DNA from: Candidatus Sigynarchaeota archaeon
GTDB lineage: Archaea; Asgardarchaeota; Jordarchaeia; Jordarchaeales; Jordarchaeaceae
DNA length: 10,720 nt
Assembly (NCBI GenBank): GCA_030587505.1
Contig: JAUQYY010000188.1
Span: 1 to 10,720 of the forward strand
Direction of reading: 5' to 3'
Shown one piece after another: positions 1 through 6,123 of this stretch (its first letter is position 1; every line of letters starts with the position of its first letter). The position numbers were made by a program, and so were the translations under genes. Below the pieces are notes generated by a model, which had not been told where the DNA came from, ran no database searches, and saw nothing but the letters and a program-made list of their open reading frames with translations.

Positions 1-99
1 ACCTTCCTGGGTTCCCACGGATCCATAACGCTCAATGAGATAACGGTGCCGTACCTCGCCTCAAACATTAATAAGATAGTAAACTCAAAAATTGGATAG
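1..99 (+). CDS. C-terminal end of an alkaline-phosphatase/PglZ-like protein (partial)
   Basis: The first 99 bases are open in frame 1 and end in TAG. They encode 32 residues that contain the stretch SHGSITLNEITVPYLA. The pattern 'HG-(S/G)-(I/L)-x-x-x-E-(I/M)-x-VP' is typical of the C-terminus of alkaline-phosphatase-superfamily proteins, such as PglZ-domain and type I phosphodiesterase/nucleotide pyrophosphatase members. There the histidine helps bind a metal and the 'E-x-x-VP' segment closes the fold. Everything upstream lies outside the window, so the substrate cannot be judged. The stop is 23 bases before the glycosyltransferase start on the same strand, so co-transcription is likely. A link to surface-glycan or lipid-linked sugar metabolism would fit that neighbour but is inference. 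Confidence 0.5.
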   Translation, partial: TFLGSHGSITLNEITVPYLASNINKIVNSKIG

Positions 100-122
100 G
101 ACTTGATAATGGCGAAACAAAG

Positions 123-824
123 ATGAAGATTTCTGTTATTATACCCACACTCAACGAGGAGCACTACCTTCCAAAGTGTCTCAAATCCGTTCTGGAACAG
201 AGTTTACCCCGAAACATGTACGAAATCATCGTGGTGGACAGCCGTAGCTCGGACAGAACCAAGAAAATAGCCGAAAAGTACGCCGACCGCATCTTGGACG
301 TTCCAAGGATGGGCGCGGGGGCCGCCAGAAACGCCGGTGCAAAAAAGGCAAAGGGGGAAATCCTACTGTTCTTGGACGCGGACACTTTTATACGCAGAGA
401 CTTCATGGAGAAAGTGCTGGAATGTTTCGACGATAAGGCGGTCGTCGGGGGGACATGTGACATCTACTCCAGCGACGGCACATCCTTTGGAAACGTTTTC
501 TTTAGGCTCATCAACTTAATCTACCGCTTTGTTTACCTTATCGGCAAGCCCCACGCTCAGACCAAGTGCTGCTTCTACCGAAAGGATGTTTTCAGAAAGC
601 TTGGCGGCTTTAATGAGAATCTGATTGTCACAGAGGACCAAGAAATGGCTTGGAGAGCGGGCAAAGTTGGGAGGATGGTTTACCTAAAGAACACTGCGGC
701 GTTCTCATCAATGAGAAGGGAGAGGACACTTGGATACGGGAAAACCGTGGCGAAGTGGCTGAAAAACTATTTCAGTGTTCTCCTCTTCAAACGCTCAGAA
801 CAGGTTTGGAACCCCGTACGGTAG
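123..824 (+). CDS. Family 2 glycosyltransferase (GT-A fold)
   Basis: This 233-residue protein is predicted to transfer a sugar from a nucleotide-sugar donor to a lipid, glycan or protein acceptor on the cytoplasmic side of the membrane. The sequence shows the GT2 N-terminal nucleotide-binding strand (SVIIPTLNEE, residues 4-13). It also has the Asp pair at VVDSRSSDRT (37-46), a metal-binding DxD inside LFLDADT (D85/D87), and an acidic TEDQEMAWR segment (170-178) in the place of the catalytic base. A weakly hydrophobic stretch at about 123-141 may touch the membrane, but there is no long transmembrane tail as in dolichol-phosphate synthases. The length is normal for a single-domain GT2. The ATG at 123 is chosen because the earlier ATG at 109 runs into a stop after five codons. 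No good Shine-Dalgarno precedes it. Donor and acceptor cannot be read from the sequence. Confidence 0.9.
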   Translation: MKISVIIPTLNEEHYLPKCLKSVLEQSLPRNMYEIIVVDSRSSDRTKKIAEKYADRILDVPRMGAGAARNAGAKKAKGEILLFLDADTFIRRDFMEKVLECFDDKAVVGGTCDIYSSDGTSFGNVFFRLINLIYRFVYLIGKPHAQTKCCFYRKDVFRKLGGFNENLIVTEDQEMAWRAGKVGRMVYLKNTAAFSSMRRERTLGYGKTVAKWLKNYFSVLLFKRSEQVWNPVR

Positions 825-876
825 AGGTTCACAAAAACAATTTAAACTAAGAATGGTTCTAGATGTCTACAAAACA

Positions 877-884
877 TTTTAATT
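877..884 (+). promoter_or_regulatory. Possible TATA box for the PHP-domain gene
   Basis: The 97-base gap between the glycosyltransferase and the PHP gene is AT-rich and contains TTTTAATT. This lies about 40 bases before the ATG at 922, so initiation near 906-910 would give an almost leaderless mRNA. No Shine-Dalgarno motif sits before the PHP start, which agrees with leaderless initiation. A second TATA-like TTTAAA lies at 841-846. This is a weak call made by eye. Confidence 0.25.
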
Positions 885-921
885 CGCTTACCAGAAAATC
901 TTAAAACGCTTAGTGGTTCTG

Positions 922-1539
922 ATGAGTCTCATAGATATGCACATTCACACAACGTTTTCACCCTGTTCCAAAATCAGTATCTATGACGCTATGGTGTGTG
1001 CGCTTGACCTTGGATTAACCGGAATAGCTATAACCGACCATGACACGATTGAGGGAGCCTTAAAAGCAAAGAGAATAGCGGACAAGTACGGAATAGATGT
1101 TTTCGTAGGGTGTGAAGTAACCTCCTATGAGGGGCACATTCTCGCGTACGGTGTTTCAGAAGTGCCTCCCCCAAACCTGCCCGCAGAGGATACAATAGAC
1201 CTGATTCATAGACTCGGAGGAGTCGCTGTGGCCGCGCACCCGTTCAGGAACACAGAAAACAGCTTGGGTAACAGGATATTCGAGCTTCCCCTCGACGGTA
1301 TCGAAGTGTTCAACCACGTCTCAAGGAGAAGTGTTAACAAGGAAGCCAGAACAGCCGCCATCGAACTGGGACTCGCCCAGATAGGAGGGAGCGACGCCCA
1401 CGAGTCAAAGTACATAGGACGAGTCGCCACTCTATTTAGAGGTGACGTGCACGACGAGGACTCCCTAGTAGACGCTATAAGGAGAAAGTCCTGTAAACCT
1501 GTTGTGCCGAGAAGGAGCCCAAGGCACAGATCAGCATAA
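922..1539 (+). CDS. PHP-domain metal-dependent phosphoesterase
   Basis: This 205-residue protein belongs to the polymerase and histidinol phosphatase (PHP) superfamily. These are TIM-like barrels that hydrolyse phosphate esters with two or three bound metals; members include histidinol phosphatase, 3',5'-nucleotide bisphosphate phosphatases and RNase AM-like enzymes. All the expected ligands are visible: D-x-H-x-H at the start (DMHIHT, H7/H9), ITDHDT (D39/H40), GCEVTS (E65), GHIL (H72), AAHPF (H106), and GSDAH near the end (D158/H160). The length fits a single-domain PHP protein, so it is not a DNA-polymerase-associated copy. The frame is open from a GTG at 913, but the ATG at 922 is preferred because it places the metal motif at residues 5-10, as is usual. 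The exact substrate is unknown. The gene ends about 100 bases before the MetE-like gene. Confidence 0.88.
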   Translation: MSLIDMHIHTTFSPCSKISIYDAMVCALDLGLTGIAITDHDTIEGALKAKRIADKYGIDVFVGCEVTSYEGHILAYGVSEVPPPNLPAEDTIDLIHRLGGVAVAAHPFRNTENSLGNRIFELPLDGIEVFNHVSRRSVNKEARTAAIELGLAQIGGSDAHESKYIGRVATLFRGDVHDEDSLVDAIRRKSCKPVVPRRSPRHRSA

Positions 1540-1625
1540 TATTCAACTAGCGTGAAGCTTCTCCTTAGGTTTCCCTCTCGAGGTTGGGAATGTGTCCGAA
1601 AAGGCTAATCGTACACTTAGCGAAA

Positions 1626-1631
1626 GGAGGT
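1626..1631 (+). promoter_or_regulatory. Strong Shine-Dalgarno that points to an ATT start
   Basis: GGAGGT follows an in-frame stop (TAG, 1618-1620) and lies 7 bases before the ATT at 1639. No ATG, GTG or TTG occurs in this frame until 1759. An SD this strong at correct spacing marks the true translation start. A small hairpin, GCTAA (1604-1608) with TTAGC (1617-1621), lies just upstream. Confidence 0.65.
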
Positions 1632-1638
1632 ATCCGTT

Positions 1639-2766
1639 ATTCGGTTAGCTTCAACTGGAATTGGCAGCCATCCGATAGCAGACGCGAAACGAGCTGCTTT
1701 AGACATTGTTCAGTCCGGGACGAAGATTCCCTACTTCCCTCAAACGGTCGAAGATGACATGACGTTCCAGTTTCACAACGTGATTCCCGGGCTTGTCTAT
1801 GAGTCTAGCTCCGTTAAAATAGATTTCAGTAACCCCAAAGTGGTAGAGGGCTTAGATAAGTTCAGAGGCAGACTGGCCCTCAAAAAGGCGAGTCTCGAAC
1901 CTCCCGGTTTACCGCTTGAGGAAAGGTACATCAAAGGGCTTTACGCCCTAGAGGAGGCACTGGATGAAACGGGAGCAGAAATCTGGGGCATCAAGGGGGA
2001 AATAACAGGGCCTCTCACTGAGGCTTACAGCGTAGAGATACTACCCTGGAGGAAAAAGGCGTTTCTCGACGAGGAGATTTTCAAAACAATCGTGGACGCC
2101 ACATCAGAAGTTGCATACTGGCTCGCCAACCAACTACAAAAACTCACCAAAAGGTACGTAGGCAAATCTGGGGAAACCATACTATTCCTAGACGAACCCC
2201 TACTGCCCTTGTGCCTCAAAGACAGTACGGACCCCAAAGAAACGATCAAGTCGATCACCCCGGTTCTGAGTAGAATTCGATGTAAGAAAGGCATCCACAT
2301 ATGCGATAATCCGGTGACCGTCATAGACGACCTACTTGAACTAGACATAGACTACCTCTCTTTCGATGCGAGGCGATACCCCGCAACTCTCGAAAAAACA
2401 AAAATCGAAAAGATTCAGAGATACCTAGAGGGCGGTGGGGGCTTCGCATTCGGCTTAACACCCAATACACCTGAAGAACTGTTTGGAGAAGAAAACATAT
2501 ACGAGATTCAAAGGGGTAGGAAAAACCCAGCTAGCTTCATTCCGGAATACAGGGAGCTCGCAGACAGATTGGAAAGAATGTTCTCACCGCTAGAGTCCAA
2601 AGTTGATGTGGTTTCTCTGTTGGGACAGTCTCTCATCACGCCTCAGTGTGGGTTTAGGAATTTTAGTATTCCAAATCCTGAGACAGGTGAGCAATTGGTG
2701 AAACGTCTCCTTATAATCCAGGAGAGGGCGGCTGGAGAAATAAGAGAAAAATACAAGATACATTGA
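1639..2766 (+). CDS. MetE/UROD-like TIM-barrel protein (probable cobalamin-independent methionine synthase relative)
   Basis: This 375-residue protein resembles the C-terminal catalytic barrel of MetE and the related UROD/CmuA/MtaA methyltransferases. That fold moves a methyl group onto a zinc-activated thiol such as homocysteine. Using the ATT start, the N-terminus contains TGIGSHPIADAKRA (residues 6-19), the place where MetE-like proteins carry their 'GS-x-P' loop. Other marks are KGEITGP (119-125), LDEPLLP (184-190), a zinc-type His-x-Cys in KGIHICD (H220, C222) and a later Cys in TPQCGF (C337). These match the MetE zinc ligands. The length fits archaeal 'core' MetE proteins that lack the N-terminal folate half, whose methyl donor is often a corrinoid protein. 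Starting at the first ATG (1759) would give only 335 residues and lose the GS-x-P loop. The convergent gelsolin-like gene ends 7 bases downstream. Methionine synthase activity is likely but not certain. Confidence 0.8.
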   Translation: MRLASTGIGSHPIADAKRAALDIVQSGTKIPYFPQTVEDDMTFQFHNVIPGLVYESSSVKIDFSNPKVVEGLDKFRGRLALKKASLEPPGLPLEERYIKGLYALEEALDETGAEIWGIKGEITGPLTEAYSVEILPWRKKAFLDEEIFKTIVDATSEVAYWLANQLQKLTKRYVGKSGETILFLDEPLLPLCLKDSTDPKETIKSITPVLSRIRCKKGIHICDNPVTVIDDLLELDIDYLSFDARRYPATLEKTKIEKIQRYLEGGGGFAFGLTPNTPEELFGEENIYEIQRGRKNPASFIPEYRELADRLERMFSPLESKVDVVSLLGQSLITPQCGFRNFSIPNPETGEQLVKRLLIIQERAAGEIREKYKIH

Positions 2767-2773
2767 GTTACTT

Positions 2774-3631
2774 TTAATCCCTTTTACTGTCCAGCTTAAA
2801 TGCGCTTACCAAATCACGCAGGTGGGCAACCATTTCCTCTTTGAGGGGTTCAATGGCAGAAGCATCAATGTCCGGCCTTTCCTTCAAAAACTCAATGGCC
2901 TGAACAACACCATTCTCCACAAGAACCCGCGGAATAAAGTCTTCTGCCAAGAAGATACCTTCAGGTGGGTTAACACGTTCCAGCTTTCTCTCAATGTTCT
3001 CTTTCCCAAAAATACTTGTTTTGCTCTCCTTAATAGCGTACAATGAATGTCCCGAAATGACAAGCTCTCTAACAAAACCCTTCGGAACCTCAATTTTCTC
3101 AAGCTTAGCCATAATCTCATCTTCATTCAAGCTAGGTCCCGCGGCCACGGTTGTAGTCGTAGTAGTAGTAACCCTTGGCCTGGGCTGCGAGGCAACAACT
3201 ACCCTAGGTTCTGGCCTACGTGCCTCCGCAACCGGGGCCTGTGCCGCTGCTTGTGACGGGGCTGGTGCAGGTGTGGATGCTGCCGCTTGTGTCTGAGGTG
3301 TCGGGGTTTCTATGGGCCCTTGTACTATTGGTGTCGGTTTTTTGGTGGGTTTCATCCCTATTAGTGCAAGGAAGTCTGCTTCTTCGTCTGACTCGTCCAT
3401 CGCTATTACTTTGTATGCGAATCCATATTCTGATCTTAGAGCCGCCGCTTTGCGGGCCCCAACAAATTTTTTGCGTACGGGACTGTTTTTTCCCTTCCAG
3501 AGGTAGATTTTTTTGTTGTTCTCAGCAACAACTATTACTACTCTGTCGCTTGTTAGGACGCTTTTGTCGAGTTGGTCTATACTCTCTAGTTCTCCGTTTC
3601 CTTTAACGTCCCAGACCACGAGGCTCATCAT
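2774..3631 (-). CDS. Gelsolin-like domain protein with Pro/Ala/Thr linker and a second conserved-looking domain
   Basis: Numbering here runs from the GTG at 3637 (287 residues). Residues about 24-95 read as one gelsolin/ADF-type repeat. They have the hydrophobic strand DRVVIVVAEN, then KKIYLWKGKN (the family's 'I-x-x-W-x-G-K'), a charged helix RKKFVGARKAAALRSE, and the closing DEEADFLALIG, like gelsolin's 'PxxFxxLF'. Residues about 96-168 form a low-complexity linker of Pro, Ala, Gln and Thr with seven threonines in a row (157-163). Residues about 169-287 form a second globular region of mixed strand and helix that I cannot assign. In eukaryotes and Asgard archaea gelsolin repeats bind actin; in other archaea the role is unknown. 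No signal peptide or membrane segment is seen, so it should be cytoplasmic. Start codons at 3637 (GTG), 3631 and 3628 (both ATG) are all possible. It is divergent from the coiled-coil gene. Confidence 0.72.
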   Translation of the reverse strand: MMSLVVWDVKGNGELESIDQLDKSVLTSDRVVIVVAENNKKIYLWKGKNSPVRKKFVGARKAAALRSEYGFAYKVIAMDESDEEADFLALIGMKPTKKPTPIVQGPIETPTPQTQAAASTPAPAPSQAAAQAPVAEARRPEPRVVVASQPRPRVTTTTTTTVAAGPSLNEDEIMAKLEKIEVPKGFVRELVISGHSLYAIKESKTSIFGKENIERKLERVNPPEGIFLAEDFIPRVLVENGVVQAIEFLKERPDIDASAIEPLKEEMVAHLRDLVSAFKLDSKRD

Positions 3632-3653
3632 AATCACTTTCTCGCACTTTTTC

Positions 3654-3667
3654 TTAATTTTTATTAG
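3654..3667 (-). promoter_or_regulatory. TATA-like element for the gelsolin-like gene
   Basis: Read on the minus strand this is CTAATAAAAATTAA, an A/T-only stretch 23-36 bases before the ATG at 3631. Initiation about 25 bases downstream would give a nearly leaderless transcript. A GTGA tetramer just before the start is the only Shine-Dalgarno-like match. This was placed by eye from base composition and distance. Confidence 0.35.
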
Positions 3668-3764
3668 ATTCCATGAGTTTAAAACATTTCTCTCCTTAAT
3701 CTTGTGTTTTCTTCTCTTCTGTGTGCTTTTTTCGGGTTTGAGTTGACTATTTACACATACTTTA

Positions 3765-3790
3765 GAGCCTTAAAATCTAAAATGAGGCTC
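3765..3790. repeat. Interrupted inverted repeat GAGCCT / AGGCTC
   Basis: GAGCCT (3765-3770) and AGGCTC (3785-3790) are perfect reverse complements around a 14-base A/T-rich spacer, which itself holds the tandem TAAAATC TAAAATG. It could form a hairpin in RNA or serve as a two-half-site binding element. Six-base arms occur by chance fairly often, so the confidence is low. Confidence 0.35.
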
Positions 3791-3924
3791 GGTGGACGCT
3801 TCTTTCTAGGGTGTCTTAACATTTTGTATAATCTTTAAAACCATCCGGAAGTGGATCTCTATAATCCTTAGTTGTTTTGGTGTTTTTCTGTTTTTCGGGT
3901 TTTTTCAATCCCTGGGGACATGTT

Positions 3925-3942
3925 TTTAGTACTGGTACTAAA
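3925..3942. promoter_or_regulatory. 18-bp palindrome, candidate operator
   Basis: TTTAGTACTGGTACTAAA has perfect 8-base arms (TTTAGTAC and GTACTAAA) around a central TG. It lies 107 bases before the coiled-coil gene and about 290 bases before the gelsolin-like gene. The dyad length and A/T-rich ends fit the site of a dimeric winged-helix or HTH regulator. As RNA the TG spacer is too short for an ordinary loop, which favours a DNA-level role. The regulator is not in this window. Confidence 0.55.
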
Positions 3943-4008
3943 TCCACCCGACAAGTGCTTAAAGGGATATGTTTAATTTGTTTGTCTTCCTATTGATACT
4001 TGTACTTT

Positions 4009-4015
4009 GTTTAAT
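4009..4015 (+). promoter_or_regulatory. Possible TATA box for the coiled-coil operon
   Basis: GTTTAAT lies about 35-40 bases before the ATG at 4050, placing initiation near 4036-4040 and leaving a leader of about 10-14 bases. A near-copy lies 38 bases upstream (3971-3977). There is no strong Shine-Dalgarno; AAAAGGCG directly abuts the start. Confidence 0.3.
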
Positions 4016-4049
4016 CTTGTGACTGATTATCTGTTTGGATTAAAAGGCG

Positions 4050-4574
4050 ATGATGATGCCTTCTAGTGACGGTGAGACTTTGAATCAGCTTCTCGACACT
4101 TTCAATTCGCTCGGGGAAACGCTCAAAAATCTCACTCAAAATTTTGGTAAACTGTTACGCAGGTTCGATGAGCGTCTGAGAGCGGTGGAGGCCGAATACT
4201 CTGACCTTGAAACTCGCTTGAGGAAGATTGATTCACATCTGAGAAGTGATTTGGAAAAATTGAGAGAGGAGCAGGAGAGTCTGAAGAAAAACTTTGACCA
4301 GAGAGAAGAAGAGCTTCTAAAATCAATAAAGGTGCTCGAGGAGAACCATAAGCAAGTTCAGTCGAATCAAAACTCCCTCGAGGTTTCCCTCCAAAAACTC
4401 GACCAGAACATCAACGAGTTAAACAACGCGGTGGAAAAACGCTTGCTTGAAATCACAGACAACATTTCGAGCATCATTTCTCCTGTCGAGAACTGGAGCA
4501 AAGAAATGAGCATACTAAAAGCGGAAGTTGACAGACTGTCCCGAGAAGTAGAGAAAAAACTCCAGGGTGAGTGA
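4050..4574 (+). CDS. Coiled-coil protein of unknown function
   Basis: This 174-residue protein is almost entirely predicted coiled coil. From about residue 9 to 172 it is rich in Leu, Glu, Lys, Arg, Asn, Gln and Ser with heptad-like spacing of Leu/Ile/Val, for example LRRFDERLRAVEAEYSDL and LEVSLQKLDQNINELNNAV. One Pro (in SPVENW, about 144-149) breaks the rod and may create a hinge. No signal peptide, membrane segment or enzyme motif is visible. Such proteins usually act as scaffolds, tethers or spacers. The frame opens with three consecutive ATG codons (4050, 4053, 4056), so the exact start is uncertain by two residues. Its stop is 3 bases before the amidohydrolase start, and that gene's ribosome-binding site lies inside this coding end. 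The two are almost certainly co-translated, so this may be a structural partner of the enzyme. Confidence 0.85.
   Translation: MMMPSSDGETLNQLLDTFNSLGETLKNLTQNFGKLLRRFDERLRAVEAEYSDLETRLRKIDSHLRSDLEKLREEQESLKKNFDQREEELLKSIKVLEENHKQVQSNQNSLEVSLQKLDQNINELNNAVEKRLLEITDNISSIISPVENWSKEMSILKAEVDRLSREVEKKLQGE
4566..4570 (+). promoter_or_regulatory. Shine-Dalgarno (GGTGA) for the amidohydrolase
   Basis: GGTGA lies within the last codons of the coiled-coil gene, 7 bases before the ATG at 4578. This is a consensus archaeal spacing. It fixes the downstream start and indicates that the two genes form an operon. Confidence 0.75.
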
Positions 4575-4577
4575 TGA

Positions 4578-6041
4578 ATGCTCGAGTTTGAGGATGTTGA
4601 ATCTAAAAAAATCCGTAGATTCTACATTGTGGACTCCCACCACCACCTTGGTGCGGATGTCGACGGTCACAACAACAGAAACCCTGTTGCACCCGGAGGA
4701 ACGTTTGATTTCTACGTTAAGGTCGGCGTACGCCTCTCACAACTGTTCTCGGATGACTCTCACATTTTTAGATACTTCCCCCACGGTTTTCTAAACGAAT
4801 TTATGCGAACCAACGCCAAGTGGAAGGCCACCCTGAATGGAACATGGGCGGTTGATCAGACCGTTGTTTTCCCATTCAACGACGAGTTCAAGTGGAGAGA
4901 GGGGGACGAGGGCAAGGCAACCTACTGGCGTTCCAACGATAACATCGCCCGATGGGTTACTCGCGCTCCCTACTCCCTAAGGCTGATCGGATTCGGACGA
5001 GTTGTTCCCTACGAGGGGGAGCTAGCCATAAACGAACTGCACCGAATGGTGGAGCGCCTGGGACTCAGAGGGTTAAAACTTCATCCGAGATCCGACGGCT
5101 GGGGCGGTGAAATAGTCTCCCCGTGTGTGAAAGACATTCTAGTTGAGGCGGCAAAGCTCAACATTCCTGTAATCTTCGACACTAGGGGTTTTGGCCAGGT
5201 GATGGACATATACGAAGTGACAAAGATGGCTAGGAGCGAGCTGCAATCCATAGATCGTACGCTTGTTGATAACCTCAGAGTAATCATGGCGCACATAGGT
5301 TTTCACCTGGGGCACCACGAGCTTTTCACCGTGCTGAGTCACCCTAACATTTACGGTGACACCTCCGGGGTTCACGACGCGGGAATCCCTCGGCTGTTCG
5401 AAGAGGCCAAAGAGATTCTACAACCTAATCTGGGAAAGTATAGGAACTGGTCAGAGAAAATACTTTTCGGAACCGATTACAACTACTTCGATGTTCCGCA
5501 CGCTGTTCAATTCATATCCTACGTTCTGGGAAACGATTTTCCGGGCACACCCGAAGACGCCCAGCGCATTTTAGGTTCAAATATTCTGAAGCTGGTTCCC
5601 CCCTTCAAGAGAGAAACGAAAACAACCTTCACAAAGGTGCATGTGCCCATTAACCTAGCGGAGTTAACAGAAACGACCCTAGCAAAAGAGATCTCCAAGC
5701 TGGTTGAAAGTGGACCTTACGAGCTTTCCTGCGTTGACTTTTTCATAGATCCGCATCCTAATTTTAGGGTTAGGCCCCAAGACTTTAAGGTGACTCTCTC
5801 CCATAAGAGCAATGGGCACCGCGAGGACATAAACCTTATAGTTATCTCTTTACTAGATATATTAACAGTAGCAAGATTAGACGAGAGTATGATGGATTTC
5901 TCGCCGATAAGAAACAGGATACTTCGGTACGACAACGCGATATCGCGTAGAACCTTCTATGAAAAACTGTGGCCCGAGCGCCTGGAAAGCAATCCTCAAA
6001 AGTTGGTTGAATTAATAAAATCGATGGCACAAGCCGGATAA
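4578..6041 (+). CDS. Amidohydrolase-superfamily (Amidohydro_2-like) TIM barrel with an extra C-terminal domain
   Basis: This 487-residue protein is predicted to hydrolyse or decarboxylate a carbon-nitrogen or carboxyl substrate using a bound metal. The barrel (about 15-340) shows the strand-1 metal motif VDSHHHLG (D19, H21, H23), GLKLHP (K167, H169), VIMAHIGFH (H239) and FGTDYN (D300), in the normal order. It also has the typical GDTSG (260-264). The strand-5 position, which usually carries a metal-binding histidine, reads PVIFDTRG, with Asp/Thr instead (D201). That could mean a one-metal site or altered chemistry. Residues 345-487 form an additional domain not normally part of this family. 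It has mixed strand and helix, including a NLIVISLLDILTVARL helix. There is no signal peptide, so the protein should be cytoplasmic. It sits 3 bases after the coiled-coil gene and 134 bases before the vWA gene. The substrate is unknown. Confidence 0.82.
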   Translation: MLEFEDVESKKIRRFYIVDSHHHLGADVDGHNNRNPVAPGGTFDFYVKVGVRLSQLFSDDSHIFRYFPHGFLNEFMRTNAKWKATLNGTWAVDQTVVFPFNDEFKWREGDEGKATYWRSNDNIARWVTRAPYSLRLIGFGRVVPYEGELAINELHRMVERLGLRGLKLHPRSDGWGGEIVSPCVKDILVEAAKLNIPVIFDTRGFGQVMDIYEVTKMARSELQSIDRTLVDNLRVIMAHIGFHLGHHELFTVLSHPNIYGDTSGVHDAGIPRLFEEAKEILQPNLGKYRNWSEKILFGTDYNYFDVPHAVQFISYVLGNDFPGTPEDAQRILGSNILKLVPPFKRETKTTFTKVHVPINLAELTETTLAKEISKLVESGPYELSCVDFFIDPHPNFRVRPQDFKVTLSHKSNGHREDINLIVISLLDILTVARLDESMMDFSPIRNRILRYDNAISRRTFYEKLWPERLESNPQKLVELIKSMAQAG

Positions 6042-6068
6042 TTCAAACCATCCAATAGAAAGAATTCC

Positions 6069-6105
6069 TCCGAGTTCTCGGAAGATTGAAGGTGTTTCCC
6101 TTCAA
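6069..6105 (+). repeat. Two tandem small hairpins in the leader before the vWA gene
   Basis: The first hairpin is TCCGAG (6069-6074) with CTCGGA (6077-6082), best drawn as a 5-bp stem with a GTTC loop. The second is TTGAAGG (6086-6092) with CCTTCAA (6099-6105), a perfect 7-bp stem with a TGTTTC loop. They lie 28-64 bases after the amidohydrolase stop. No U-tract follows, so they do not look like a terminator in the + direction. They may be mRNA processing or stability elements. Confidence 0.45.
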
Positions 6106-6123
6106 AAAAGATAGCTCAAATTT

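Larger units (their letters stand above)
3638..4049. other. Divergent AT-rich intergenic region
   Basis: About 410 bases separate the leftward gelsolin-like gene from the rightward coiled-coil gene. No convincing gene lies here; the only short open frame noticed, from the ATG at 3782, has 18 codons and no ribosome-binding site. From left to right I see the leftward TATA-like element, an interrupted inverted repeat (3765-3790), a good TATA-like CTTTAAAA (3833-3840), and a series of T-tracts (3873-3906) of the kind that can terminate archaeal transcription. These are followed by an 18-bp palindrome (3925-3942) and two similar GTTTAAT-containing sequences (3971-3977 and 4009-4015) before the start of the coiled-coil gene. 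The size and content suggest regulated divergent transcription, and possibly a short non-coding RNA initiated near 3863. Confidence 0.6.

Noticed and set aside
1574..1583. CCTCTCGAGG palindrome before the MetE-like gene as a terminator
   Set aside because: Only three or four pairs could form around a two-base loop and no T-tract follows.
1590..1756. Short + strand ORF starting MCPKRLIVHLAKGG before the MetE-like gene
   Set aside because: It overlaps the clearly protein-like N-terminus of the MetE-like gene in another frame, has no ribosome-binding site of its own, and its translation soon becomes Trp/Ser/Arg-rich and unlike a real protein.
3149..3172. GTA/GTC trinucleotide repeat as a possible microsatellite or repeat element
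   Set aside because: It is the coding sequence for a seven-threonine run in the linker of the gelsolin-like protein, so it is explained by protein composition.
2994..3606. Several long open frames on the + strand opposite the gelsolin-like gene
   Set aside because: They mirror the Pro/Ala/Thr-rich linker and the GC-rich codons of the real gene, giving Val/Leu/Cys/Ala runs. They have no ribosome-binding sites and no recognisable domains.
3782..3838. 18-codon ORF (MRLGGRFFLGCLNILYNL) in the divergent intergenic region
   Set aside because: No Shine-Dalgarno, no supporting context, and it is as short as chance would give.
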